Positions 32,967 through 40,658 of a DNA stretch of 42,583 nucleotides are shown here, one piece after another. The DNA is from Candidatus Planktophila sp. (GTDB lineage Bacteria > Actinomycetota > Actinomycetes > Nanopelagicales > Nanopelagicaceae), in contig JAIOWZ010000007.1 in assembly GCA_021741905.1 (NCBI GenBank), forward strand, positions 1-42,583. Direction: 5' to 3'. The notes below the pieces were generated by a model, which did not search any database, was not told where the DNA came from, and was given only the letters and a program-made list of their open reading frames with translations. The translations under genes and the position numbers were made by a program. Positions within the stretch are counted from its first letter, which is position 1, and each line of letters begins with the position of its first letter.

Positions 32967-34274
32967 ATGTCACCATTTGGTTTCACACCAGGAAACTCTG
33001 AGGACTCTAACGAGCCTGTGGATTTTGCTGCCATGATGGAACAGATGCAACAGCAGATTCAAGAACAATTCTCAAAGCTCGGAATTAATGGTCCTGGATT
33101 TACCGGATCAACAGAAGCCCTACCCAAGAATATTGTCAGAGACACTGCAAAGAAATTTACAACTGCGCAGGGCTCTTCTCCAATTGGCGCAAACGATGTT
33201 GCAGAGATTGAACAAGCAATTTCTATTGCAGAGTTATGGCTTGATGAAGCTACCTTTTTCCCTAAATCTCCAAACTCTGGCAATGTGGCGCTAACCCGCA
33301 CTGATTGGGTTGACACAACATTGGCAGGTTGGCAAACAACAGTTGAACCACTGGCACTTGGTTTGTCCTCTGCAATTGGTGAACTACTCAACCAAGCATC
33401 ATTTGGGGAAGGCGAAGTGGGTGAAACCTCAGCGGATGAGCAACCTCAGATGCAGATTCCCGTAGGGATGATCTCTGCACTTTTGAACTCATTTATCGGC
33501 TCATTGATTGCAACGCAATTGGGACAAGCAATTGGTGGGTTAGCAGGAAAGGTGACTGGGGCTCATGATGTGGGCTTGCCAATGGTAGATGCTGCTTATC
33601 CAACCCTTATTCCTCAGAATATTAAGGAGTGGGCAACAGATTTAGAAATACCGATGGATGAGGTTCGGATCTTCCATGCGTTGCGTGAAGCAGCTGTTGC
33701 ACGATTATTTTCACACAATCCTTGGCTCGTTTCATATATCCAAACCGCTATCACTGAATACGGTAAAGGAATAAATATTGATCTAGATGCGATTCAAGAG
33801 CAAGCACAACGAGCAATTGAATCTGGAAACGGATTTGATCCATCTAATCCAGAAAGCTTCACAATTGCCCTGAATGAAGGAATCTTCACACCCCAAGAAT
33901 CACCAGCACAGCGGGCTGCGTTAACTAAATTAGAAACGGTGTTGGCGTTAATTGATGGATGGAGCGAGGAAGTTGTTGCGCTCGCTGCAGGAGATCGCCT
34001 TCCAAATATTGCCGCACTTCAAGAAACTTTGCGTCGCCGGCGAGCAACATCTGCGCCAGCACAGCAACTTTTCTCTTCCATGCTTGGGTTGCAGGTTTCA
34101 CCGCGACTTGCTCGTGAAGCAACAGCCTTTTGGAAACAGGTGCGGGAGTCCAAAGACATTGAGTCGCGCGATAGATTGTGGAGCGGAATTCTTCCAACAG
34201 CAGATGACTTACTCGATGCTGAGAGTTTCATGAAGAGCTTAGAGATCCCTGATGATTTGTCGGGACTTATTTAA
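32967..34274 (+). CDS. Zincin_2/DUF2342 family protein, probable inactive protease
   Basis: 435 residues from the chosen ATG. The start MSPFGFTPG and the Met/Gln-rich helix MMEQMQQQIQEQFSKLGI are typical of the actinobacterial putative-hydrolase branch of DUF2342. Other family segments are LIGTQ-like SLIATQLGQAIGGLAGKV and VRIFHALREAAVARLFSHNPWL. Zincin relatives have an HExxH helix there. Here the aligned residues 240-244 read REAAV, so both zinc His are missing. The ATG at 32967 is preferred over 32940, because AGGA lies seven bases upstream and a CATAAT -10 box at 32935-32940 places the transcript start between the two. It diverges from the Lon-like/UPF0182 group. Confidence 0.85.
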   Translation: MSPFGFTPGNSEDSNEPVDFAAMMEQMQQQIQEQFSKLGINGPGFTGSTEALPKNIVRDTAKKFTTAQGSSPIGANDVAEIEQAISIAELWLDEATFFPKSPNSGNVALTRTDWVDTTLAGWQTTVEPLALGLSSAIGELLNQASFGEGEVGETSADEQPQMQIPVGMISALLNSFIGSLIATQLGQAIGGLAGKVTGAHDVGLPMVDAAYPTLIPQNIKEWATDLEIPMDEVRIFHALREAAVARLFSHNPWLVSYIQTAITEYGKGINIDLDAIQEQAQRAIESGNGFDPSNPESFTIALNEGIFTPQESPAQRAALTKLETVLALIDGWSEEVVALAAGDRLPNIAALQETLRRRRATSAPAQQLFSSMLGLQVSPRLAREATAFWKQVRESKDIESRDRLWSGILPTADDLLDAESFMKSLEIPDDLSGLI

Positions 34275-34284
34275 TTCATTGAAA

Positions 34285-34384
34285 AGTTCGCCAAATCCCT
34301 GGAAATAGAAAAGCGAACTCCCCGGTCACTTGCTCTAAATCAGCCTTCCCCTTGCTGATGTAGAACTGTTATCCGAGGAGTTCG
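34285..34384 (+). other. Structured intergenic RNA candidate
   Basis: Inside a 289-base gap. AGTTCGC (34285-34291) pairs with GCGAACT (34313-34319). The overlapping CGAACTCC (34314-34321) can pair instead with GGAGTTCG (34377-34384), enclosing an ATCAGC/GCTGAT hairpin (34339-34344 with 34354-34359). The two outer pairings exclude each other, as in attenuators, but no T run follows. Confidence 0.35.
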
Positions 34385-34432
34385 TAGTCGTAAAGTAATT
34401 CTTTGACAGTGGTTTATCAACTCGGCACTGCG

Positions 34433-34462
34433 TTGACAAAGGTTAATTTCTTGCGGTAATGC
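34433..34462 (+). promoter_or_regulatory. Upstream promoter of the metallopeptidase gene
   Basis: TTGACA (34433-34438) and TAATGC (34457-34462) are separated by 18 bases. It would give a leader of about 95 bases, including the inverted repeat at 34523-34547. A second TTGACA at 34403 has no matching -10. Confidence 0.5.
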
Positions 34463-34522
34463 ATTCTGAAAGTGGCTGACTTTTTCATTGATTTAAGCAG
34501 ACTCGCACCCCTTTATGAGTCA

Positions 34523-34547
34523 ATCTCTCAAGGTTTGGTTGAGAGAT
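34523..34547. promoter_or_regulatory. Perfect inverted repeat before the metallopeptidase start
   Basis: ATCTCTCAA (34523-34531) and TTGAGAGAT (34539-34547) are exact inverted copies with a seven-base centre. The repeat ends five bases before the leaderless -10 box TAACAT (34552-34557), a position suited to a repressor site or a leader hairpin. Confidence 0.5.
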
Positions 34548-34551
34548 GACA

Positions 34552-34557
34552 TAACAT
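34552..34557 (+). promoter_or_regulatory. Leaderless -10 box for the metallopeptidase gene
   Basis: TAACAT ends six bases before the GTG at 34564 and supports that start over the internal ATG at 34597. Confidence 0.45.
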
Positions 34558-34563
34558 TTCAGG

Positions 34564-35193
34564 GTGCAGGAAATTGGTGACACCACTTCATTGTTAATGA
34601 GTTCATCTTTGGTTGAAGCGACCCTTGAGGATCAGACTTTGCCTGGAATCTCAGAGGGCGAGATTATTGTCATCAGATCCACGCGCCGAAAGAAAAATAT
34701 TTCTGCTTATCGCCAAGGTGGACGGATCGTTGTCTCAATTCCAGCCCGGATGAGCAAAGCAGATGAGCGGGCGATGGTTCCTGAAATGGTCGCCAAAATC
34801 CGCGCCCAGGAGGCGGCTGCGACAATGAGCGAGGAAAGCCTTTCCATTCGGGTGGACGAACTGTTGAGCCAGTTAGCTCCAGAAATCACGGTGCGACCTT
34901 CTTCAGTGAATTGGCGAGCCATGCGTGAGCGCTGGGGTTCCTGCACGGGGGCTGACCGTTCAATTCGGATTTCAGACCGGCTCAAGGGCGCTCCGGATAA
35001 TGTCCTGGATTACGTTCTCTTCCATGAGGCAATTCACCTGCAGTTCTTTGACCACGGCCCTAAATTCAAGGAGCTGTTAGCCCGTTTCCCAAAGGAAGAG
35101 CTGGCTGAGGCGTATTTGAGTGGGTATGAGGCCGCTGAAACCGCGCTCACCGCCCCAGAGGCTCTAAAAAAACTCCTAAATAAAGGTGCCTAG
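34564..35193 (+). CDS. YgjP-like (DUF45) zinc metallopeptidase
   Basis: 209 residues. The DUF45 domain has RSTRRKKNISAYRQGGRIVVSIP early, the RERWGSC box, and the zinc site H154-E-A-I-H158 with the third ligand H164 (HExxH-x5-H) in the helix before GPKF. This is the YgjP/WSS1-like minimal metalloprotease fold. Its substrate is unknown. The GTG start is supported by a -10 box six bases upstream. It is followed after 104 bases by the zinc-ribbon gene and further on by the E1-like gene, a neighbourhood I recall from other actinobacteria. Confidence 0.88.
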   Translation: MQEIGDTTSLLMSSSLVEATLEDQTLPGISEGEIIVIRSTRRKKNISAYRQGGRIVVSIPARMSKADERAMVPEMVAKIRAQEAAATMSEESLSIRVDELLSQLAPEITVRPSSVNWRAMRERWGSCTGADRSIRISDRLKGAPDNVLDYVLFHEAIHLQFFDHGPKFKELLARFPKEELAEAYLSGYEAAETALTAPEALKKLLNKGA

Positions 35194-35232
35194 ATACGCT
35201 CAATTAAGCGTGTTCAGGGGTAGCCTCATACA

Positions 35233-35283
35233 CGAACGCCTGCCCCACACGGGGAGCAATCCCTGATGGGATCGCAAGCGTCG
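35233..35283 (+). ncRNA. Candidate three-way-junction leader RNA
   Basis: The outer stem CGA(A)CGC (35233-35239) with GCGTCG (35278-35283) encloses two hairpins. One is TGCCCC/GGG(A)GCA (35241-35258). The other is ATCCC/GGGAT with loop TGAT (35259-35272). A TAGCCT box at 35221-35226 would start transcription near 35233. The fold ends two bases before the AGGAGG of the next gene. I match it to no known family. Confidence 0.45.
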
Positions 35284-35297
35284 ATAGGAGGAAAAGA

Positions 35298-35462
35298 ATG
35301 ACTGTAGAGACATACAAAGGTGACGCTTACTGCGTTAAGTGCAAAGAGAAGCGTGATTTCGAAGGAACTGTAAAGGTTTCTGAATCTGGTCGTCGCATGG
35401 CACAAGGCATCTGCCCAGTGTGTGGCACCAAGGTCAATCGCATTCTTGGCAAAGCACAGTAA
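35298..35462 (+). CDS. Small zinc-ribbon protein (DUF5679-like)
   Basis: 54 residues with two CxxC knuckles (C12, C15 and C39, C42: AYCVKCKEKRDF and GICPVCGTKV), a single treble-clef or zinc-ribbon unit. It fits DUF5679, a family of tiny zinc ribbons found in actinobacteria, archaea and phages, with no proven role. A strong AGGAGG (35286-35291) lies six bases before the ATG. A candidate structured leader precedes it and a terminator follows, so it is probably expressed alone and well. Confidence 0.88.
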   Translation: MTVETYKGDAYCVKCKEKRDFEGTVKVSESGRRMAQGICPVCGTKVNRILGKAQ

Positions 35463-35519
35463 TTAAATTTCGTTTTGCGTAGGTGAGCTCTCGTTCATCT
35501 GCAAACGTCTAGGGTTACG

Positions 35520-35555
35520 AAAGACCTTCGCACTTAACGGTGCGGGGGTCTTTTG
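35520..35555 (+). terminator. Terminator after the zinc-ribbon gene
   Basis: AAAGACC (35520-35526) pairs with GGTCTTT (35547-35553), with the inner stem CGCAC/GTGCG and a closing TTTT. It ends the zinc-ribbon transcript about 58 bases past the stop. Confidence 0.85.
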
Positions 35556-35701
35556 TCTGCCAGCAGGAAGATATGGGTTGAATGGGCGCGGCGATAGCAC
35601 TGAGTAATCCCGCCTCAGCCCAGCGCAAGGAAATCCATCGAACTCCACAGATTCCAAGGGCAAACAAATGAAAGGCGCTCGCCGAAACCATCCTTCGGCA
35701 C
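35556..35701. other. Gene-free, hairpin-rich stretch before the E1-like gene
   Basis: No credible protein. The strand can form CTGAG/CTCAG, GGA(A)ATC/GATTCC and a perfect GCCGAA/TTCGGC (35681-35686 with 35694-35699). The last hairpin ends two bases before the ATG at 35702, and there is no Shine-Dalgarno sequence. It could be a leader or a small RNA, but nothing identifies it. Confidence 0.35.
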
Positions 35702-36976
35702 ATGAGCAAACAACCCGCACCCACAACTTCTACAGCCGAATCAATAGCCCCACACACTGCAGTTGAAAAAAGTACGCAACGCATAACACGCAGATATATC
35801 AAGGGCTCTCGTCCAGCACTAGTCACAAGAATCTCGATAGAGAACCCCAGCACTCAAGCTGTAGAAATTTCTAGACCCCGGCTTAAGCAGGGGGTCTATA
35901 TAAGTAAACCAAATCCAGAGCAAGAACAATCTTTAATCATTGCATCAGCACATCGAGCGATTTCAATTAGTCATCCCGGAGCTCGGGCAATTGTTGCAAA
36001 GTTTGATGGACAACATTGCGCAGTTGACATCAGTGCTGAAATTGATGCACCTCTAGATGTTGTCGAAAAAGTTATCAAGCAATTAGAAATCACACAATTG
36101 CTAGATATCACAACTTCTAAAATTAGATTACACAATCGATTCCAATCTCCAATTGCTGAGCGTGCGGCCAATACAGAAGATCAAAGTAATGATGCATCAT
36201 TTAGGCAGTTACAACTACGAATGTCTCCCGAGCTAAGCCAAGCAACGTGGGTTGATGGAGTTGTCGATGGAGGAGTTGCAGTTTTGTCCGCGCGGCAAAA
36301 TTTTGGAGTAGAGATTCATGGGGAAAATCGTTTGGCAACCCTGATTTACGCCGCTTTATTGGCTAGTGGGGTAACTAATACAAAGTTTTCAATCTCATCA
36401 CATCGAGAGATAAATCCAATAGGAGATAGTGATTTGGGAACAGGCGTCTTGAGAATTAGTGACTTTGGGTTAAATTACAAATCACGAATCGAAGAATTAA
36501 CTAGGGAGTGGTCACTTTTCCCAACTGCATCTAAAAATGTGAAGGGAACGGTCAGTTACCAAATTCCAGATAGAAATGTGCGCGTAATTGTTGGTGAATA
36601 CACCCCACAATTAATTGAACAGTTGATGAGAGATCGAATGGACCACTTATTTGTAGGTAGTGTTTTTGGGGGAGCTGCATATGCCGGTCCATTGGTAAAG
36701 CCGGGCAAAAGCCCATGTGTTAAATGCCTCGAGATAGGTCAGGCTGAGCGGTACGGGATTGAAGATTTACTCCCTCTGGCAGCACACAACCGAGAAATTC
36801 CTGTTGCAATCACTTATCAAATGGCAGGGAGCATTGTGCAGGCGATTTTGCAGCTCATCGATACGGGTAAATGTGAACTAACAGGAGCACAGATGTGCTT
36901 TGACTACACAACCCCTGTTCATCAAGAGCCGGTCAGATTTGCTCGGCATCCACAGTGTCAGTGCCAATGGAATTGA
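35702..36976 (+). CDS. ThiF/E1-like protein, TOMM leader-binding (cyclodehydratase-type) family
   Basis: 424 residues. An unstructured N-terminus (about 1-55) is followed by SRPRLKQGVYISKP and a winged-helix-like region. From about residue 195 comes an E1-like domain with VRVIVGEYTPQLI, FGGAAYAGPLVKPGKSPCVKC (C339, C342) and terminal C419, C421, a four-Cys zinc site. These match the actinobacterial family named TOMM precursor leader peptide-binding protein. The nucleotide loop reads IHGENRLATLIYAALLASGV, lacking the Gly pattern of active E1 enzymes. No precursor peptide or YcaO gene is nearby. Pilin-like genes follow on the same strand after 98 bases. Confidence 0.75.
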   Translation: MSKQPAPTTSTAESIAPHTAVEKSTQRITRRYIKGSRPALVTRISIENPSTQAVEISRPRLKQGVYISKPNPEQEQSLIIASAHRAISISHPGARAIVAKFDGQHCAVDISAEIDAPLDVVEKVIKQLEITQLLDITTSKIRLHNRFQSPIAERAANTEDQSNDASFRQLQLRMSPELSQATWVDGVVDGGVAVLSARQNFGVEIHGENRLATLIYAALLASGVTNTKFSISSHREINPIGDSDLGTGVLRISDFGLNYKSRIEELTREWSLFPTASKNVKGTVSYQIPDRNVRVIVGEYTPQLIEQLMRDRMDHLFVGSVFGGAAYAGPLVKPGKSPCVKCLEIGQAERYGIEDLLPLAAHNREIPVAITYQMAGSIVQAILQLIDTGKCELTGAQMCFDYTTPVHQEPVRFARHPQCQCQWN

Positions 36977-37074
36977 GTACTTATCCACATCGAAAGATTC
37001 GCTACATCGGTCCAATCCATACCTTCACGAGAATTGCCGAAGAGCGGGTCGACATTACATAAACAGGAGGAACC

Positions 37075-37308
37075 ATGAACACAATTACAGAACGTGCAAT
37101 AAAAGCAGAACTCCAATTTCGCAATGCATTAATTAAGGGACACGACTCATTTTTTGCGCGATTAAAGGATGATCGTGGAGATGTGCCTGGTTGGGTTCTT
37201 GTTGTTTTAATGACAACGGGATTAGTAACAGCAATTTGGACAATTGCAGCCCCACGGTTAACAGCGATTTTGAAAGACTCATTGGACTCCATGAATGGGA
37301 TTCGTTAA
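37075..37308 (+). CDS. Small pilin-like (Flp-type) membrane protein
   Basis: 77 residues. A charged N-terminus of about 34 residues ends in DDRGDVPGWV, followed by one hydrophobic helix (VLVVLMTTGLVTAIWTIAAP) and a short amphipathic tail. The plan resembles Flp pilins and related actinobacterial small pilins, but the Glu at position +5 of canonical prepilins is missing. AGGAGG precedes the ATG closely. It is the first of four tightly packed pilin/TadE-like genes. Confidence 0.65.
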   Translation: MNTITERAIKAELQFRNALIKGHDSFFARLKDDRGDVPGWVLVVLMTTGLVTAIWTIAAPRLTAILKDSLDSMNGIR

Positions 37309-37328
37309 AGGAGGTGAGCTACAACCTC

Positions 37329-37697
37329 GTGAAAGCTATGAAGGAGAAGTCCCTTCGACATCTAAAGAAAGAGGATGGCAATGTTGAAAGCGCCCTCGTA
37401 TTGATTCCGATGCTGATCCTTTTTTTAATCGGCATGCAACTGATAGTTGCTACCAATATTCGAAATGCAGAGATGGCGTTAGCTCAAGGAGATGCTTCTG
37501 CACGCGCAATCTCACATCAATATCAAGTGGGTGATGAAGTACTAGAAATTGGTGGCCGAATAGAAAAGATTCAAGTTTTAATAACGCATCGAACTCACCT
37601 GCTCCCGCAAATTGTTCCTGGCCTAGTTGCCTTAATGGGGGGCAACCCAGTTTCTGATGTTGTTGGGATTGCGGTAATCGAGCCAAGTAATCATTGA
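37329..37697 (+). CDS. TadE-like pseudopilin
   Basis: 122 residues from a GTG that lies 11 bases after the strong AAAGGAGGTGA (37307-37317). An alternative ATG lies at 37338. A basic start with EDGNVESALVLIPMLILFLI is the TadE pattern: short charged stretch, Glu, then a long hydrophobic helix. The rest is a small soluble domain. The Shine-Dalgarno sequence overlaps the stop region of the preceding pilin-like gene, so translation is coupled. Earlier in-frame codons reach back into that gene and are unlikely starts. Confidence 0.65.
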   Translation: MKAMKEKSLRHLKKEDGNVESALVLIPMLILFLIGMQLIVATNIRNAEMALAQGDASARAISHQYQVGDEVLEIGGRIEKIQVLITHRTHLLPQIVPGLVALMGGNPVSDVVGIAVIEPSNH

Positions 37698-37713
37698 AGC
37701 AAAGGAGGCAGTT

Positions 37714-38127
37714 ATGAGATTTAAGGCCAGGTTAAACTCTGATTCCGGTAGTGCGATCGTTGAATTTGTCGTGTTAGCCATACCGCTGTTTATCCCTGTA
37801 TTTATTTATCTGAGCCATTTTGCCAGTGTTAGCGTTAATCAGGAGATTGCGCGTTCTATGGCCCGAGAAGTTTTGCGTGTTTATGTCATTAGCGAGGGTG
37901 ACTCAGCAGCACGTGAGCTTTCCGGCAAGACGACACAATTGCTAGCTCGACAATGGCAGCTAACTGAGTCTGAAATGGCGTCGTTGCAAACACAGATGGA
38001 GTGCACACACTTTCCGTGTTTATCAGCAAATGGTCGAATTAAATTGACAATTTCCTTCACCGATGAGCAAACCGGTCGAGTGGTTTCTGCTAGCGCTCAG
38101 GAACATCTAAGCCCATGGCTCTCCTGA
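37714..38127 (+). CDS. TadE family protein
   Basis: 137 residues. LNSDSGSAIVEFVVLAIPLF at about 7-26 is the classic TadE/TadF N-terminus, with Glu within the first residues of the hydrophobic helix. It is followed by a domain with two Cys (MECTHFPC) that could form a disulfide outside the membrane. TadE-like pseudopilins support Flp pilus assembly. Shine-Dalgarno AAAGGAGG lies upstream. It overlaps the next gene by 13 bases. Confidence 0.82.
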   Translation: MRFKARLNSDSGSAIVEFVVLAIPLFIPVFIYLSHFASVSVNQEIARSMAREVLRVYVISEGDSAARELSGKTTQLLARQWQLTESEMASLQTQMECTHFPCLSANGRIKLTISFTDEQTGRVVSASAQEHLSPWLS

Positions 38128-38681
38128 GTTCTAAAAGATTTCGAGATTTTGTTCGAAAGATTGGCGATGAGTCAGGATCTATTGCGGTCATTGTCATCGG
38201 GTTATTTGTCATTACCGTTGCTTCCCTGATGGTTATGACAGATGTGTCGACGCTGATTATTGCTAAACGATCTTTAGTTCAAGCAACTGAGGCAGCAGCT
38301 CAGAGAGGCGTCCAAACTTTGGATAAGAGCAATTACTACCAAGGCAAAGCAAATATGTTTACCGTTCCATTGGCGATTGCAACACAACGGGCGCATCCGG
38401 TAATTCCAATTGATTGCAATCGAGGCGGATATGAAGTTCTCCTTGAGCTACATTCATGGAGCAATGATGACGGTGATTTAAAATGGCATCAGTTAAAGGA
38501 AATACAACTCACAAATTACGAATGTGATGGGCGGTCGTTGGATATTCAAACACGATCAGAAGTGAGGTTGCCCTTCAAGGTTCCATTTTCATCAATTGAT
38601 TCAGTGTTTTTAACTGCGTCAGCGGGAACTACTAATCAGGTTCAAGAAGGCTTCTATCTATTCGGAGTTCGCTTGCACTAG
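38115..38681 (+). CDS. TadG/TadE-like exported protein
   Basis: 188 residues. [20 protein letters not shown] gives a single N-terminal membrane helix of the Tad type, followed by [20 protein letters not shown], which is characteristic of TadG-like and helicase/secretion-neighbourhood TadE-like proteins. Two Cys (DCNRGG, NYECDG) in the exported part may pair. Its start lies inside the upstream tadE-like gene. No TadA, TadB, TadC or CpaB gene is seen in the window. Confidence 0.75.
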   Translation: MALLSSKRFRDFVRKIGDESGSIAVIVIGLFVITVASLMVMTDVSTLIIAKRSLVQATEAAAQRGVQTLDKSNYYQGKANMFTVPLAIATQRAHPVIPIDCNRGGYEVLLELHSWSNDDGDLKWHQLKEIQLTNYECDGRSLDIQTRSEVRLPFKVPFSSIDSVFLTASAGTTNQVQEGFYLFGVRLH

Positions 38682-38691
38682 TCGGCACGGG

Positions 38692-38697
38692 TATCCT
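38692..38697 (+). promoter_or_regulatory. Leaderless -10 box for prfB
   Basis: TATCCT ends six bases before the prfB ATG at 38704 and lies just past the last pilus-like gene's stop. Confidence 0.5.
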
Positions 38698-38703
38698 TGG
38701 CAC

Positions 38704-39798
38704 ATGGCCGCACGCGAATATCAATTAGAGATAGACGCGGTTGATGCGACCCTAGTTTCTATCGAAAAGGTCTTAGATCTGCCAAAACTTCGAAAGCAAG
38801 CAGATGAACTAGAGGTTGAAGCAGGCGTTCCCAACCTTTGGGATGACCCAGAAGCTGCGCAAAAGATCACAAGTCGCCTATCGCGCGTGCAATCTGTGAT
38901 TGCCAAGCTATCTGGACTACGTCAGCGCGTGGAGGATCTATCTATTCTCTTTGAATTAGCCGCAGGTGAGCCAGGTGGAATTCAAGATGCCGAGAATGAG
39001 TTGGACGCAGTTAAGAAATCTGTTGGTGAATTGGAAGTTCAAACCCTGCTCAATGGCGAGTATGACGATCGTGACGCGTTGATCACTATTCGTTCAGAAG
39101 CAGGTGGAGTTGAGGCTGCTGACTGGGCAGAGATGATCATGCGCATGTATTTGCGTTACTGCGAACGTCATAACTTCACCGTTAATGTTCTTGAAACTTC
39201 CTATGCAGAAGAAGCGGGAATCAAATCAACAACCTTTAGAGTCTCTGCGCCATATGCGTATGGCACTTTGTCTGTTGAACAAGGCACACATCGCCTAGTT
39301 CGCATTTCACCCTTTGATAGTCAAAGTCGTCGCCACACTTCATTTGCAGGTGTTGAAGTTGTTCCAGTTGTTGAACAAAGCGATCACATTGAAATTGATG
39401 AAAAAGACATTCGTGTTGATGTCTATCGCTCATCAGGTCCTGGAGGGCAAGGGGTTAACACCACAGACTCCGCAGTGCGCTTAACCCACATTGCAACAGG
39501 AATAGTTGTGTCCTGTCAGAACGAGCGTTCGCAGATTCAGAACAAGGCAACGGCAATGGCCGTGTTGCAATCAAAGTTGTTAGAGCGCCGCCGCCAAGAA
39601 GAACAGGCAAAGATCAATGCGCTAAAGGGCGACAACTCTGGTTCATGGGGCAATCAAATGCGCTCCTACGTTTTAGCGCCGTATCAAATGGTGAAAGATC
39701 TGCGCACAAATTATGAAACAGGAAATACATCAGCTGTCTTAAATGGTGAAATCGATGAGTTCATCGAGGCCGGAATTCGTTGGCGTCGTAGTTCCTAG
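38704..39798 (+). CDS. prfB: Peptide chain release factor 2
   Basis: 364 residues. The stop-codon reading tripeptide SPF is in [15 protein letters not shown], and the catalytic GGQ is at 247-249 in [10 protein letters not shown]. It ends translation at UGA and UAA. The frame is continuous from the ATG, so the programmed +1 frameshift of E. coli prfB is absent. The order prfB-ftsE-ftsX-smpB-ssrA is a conserved actinobacterial block. Confidence 0.97.
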   Translation: MAAREYQLEIDAVDATLVSIEKVLDLPKLRKQADELEVEAGVPNLWDDPEAAQKITSRLSRVQSVIAKLSGLRQRVEDLSILFELAAGEPGGIQDAENELDAVKKSVGELEVQTLLNGEYDDRDALITIRSEAGGVEAADWAEMIMRMYLRYCERHNFTVNVLETSYAEEAGIKSTTFRVSAPYAYGTLSVEQGTHRLVRISPFDSQSRRHTSFAGVEVVPVVEQSDHIEIDEKDIRVDVYRSSGPGGQGVNTTDSAVRLTHIATGIVVSCQNERSQIQNKATAMAVLQSKLLERRRQEEQAKINALKGDNSGSWGNQMRSYVLAPYQMVKDLRTNYETGNTSAVLNGEIDEFIEAGIRWRRSS

Positions 39799-39951
39799 TA
39801 ACAGGAAAATACGCGGGATTCGATAAATCTCACACTTTCTCTAGGCTCAAACCCGCGTTAGATCCGAGGATTTGCCTCTGTAATCCATAAACTAAGCGCA
39901 GGTCGAAGGTGGTTCCCCGAACTCCACCCCGCAGATGCAATGGGAGATTCA

Positions 39952-40641
39952 ATGATTCGCTTTGAAAATGTCACCAAGATTTACTCTGGCCAAGAGCGTC
40001 CGGCCCTTGATTCAGTAAATCTCGAGATTGTAAAAGGTGAGTTTGTATTTCTAGTTGGACTTTCAGGCTCAGGTAAATCAACATTCTTGCGTTTGGTGCT
40101 TCGAGAAGAACGCCCAACGGCAGGCTCGATCCATGTTGCCGGAAAGGACCTAGGCACACTTGCAAAACACAAGGTGCCAGAGCTTCGTCGCTCTGTTGGA
40201 ACAGTTTTCCAAGATTTCAGATTACTTCCCAATAAGACAATTACTGAAAACGTGGCTTTCACATTGCATGTACTTGGATATTCACAAAAGGAGATCAACC
40301 GCGAAGTTCCTGAAGTTCTAGAGCTTGTTGGTTTAGAAGATAAGGGTGATCGTTTACCTTCAGAGATTTCAGGTGGTGAGCAACAGCGTGTGGCGATTGC
40401 GCGTGCATACGTCAGCCGCCCACCAATTTTGATTGCTGATGAACCAACTGGAAACCTAGATCCAGCAACCTCCGTCGGCATTATGAAACTGCTGGATCGT
40501 ATTAACCGAGAAGGCACAACAGTTTTGATGGCAACACATGATGCTGGCATTGTTGACCAAATGCGCAAGCGGGTTATTGAACTTGATGCAGGACATGTAA
40601 TCCGCGACCAAGTTCGTGGTGTTTATGGATACACGGGCTAA
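39952..40641 (+). CDS. ftsE: Cell division ATP-binding protein FtsE
   Basis: 229 residues from the chosen ATG. It is an ABC ATPase with Walker [11 protein letters not shown]-loop [10 protein letters not shown], signature SGGEQQRV, Walker [13 protein letters not shown] and switch His in ATHDAG. It pairs with FtsX to activate cell-wall hydrolases at the division site. The ATG at 39952 was preferred because GGAG at 39943-39946 lies five bases upstream. The in-frame ATG at 39940 overlaps that site. ftsX follows after 17 bases. Confidence 0.96.
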   Translation: MIRFENVTKIYSGQERPALDSVNLEIVKGEFVFLVGLSGSGKSTFLRLVLREERPTAGSIHVAGKDLGTLAKHKVPELRRSVGTVFQDFRLLPNKTITENVAFTLHVLGYSQKEINREVPEVLELVGLEDKGDRLPSEISGGEQQRVAIARAYVSRPPILIADEPTGNLDPATSVGIMKLLDRINREGTTVLMATHDAGIVDQMRKRVIELDAGHVIRDQVRGVYGYTG

Positions 40642-40658
40642 GGGATAGAGGAGCACAC

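Noticed and set aside
35556-35701. RNase P RNA or signal recognition particle RNA
   Set aside because: The hallmark conserved segments of either RNA are absent and the stretch is too short for RNase P RNA.
35463-35726. Minus-strand frames of 87 and 112 codons over the zinc-ribbon terminator
   Set aside because: They run through a strong terminator hairpin, have no ribosome site and resemble no family.
35668-35766. 32-codon frame starting upstream of the E1-like gene
   Set aside because: It overlaps the E1-like start in another frame, has no ribosome site and a composition like translated non-coding sequence.
37191-37328. Longer N-terminus for the first TadE-like gene
   Set aside because: It would be read out of frame inside the pilin-like gene. 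The strong AAAGGAGGTGA lies downstream of it and fits the GTG at 37329.
38704-38800. Programmed +1 frameshift in prfB
   Set aside because: The frame is continuous from the ATG through the GGQ motif, with no in-frame UGA.
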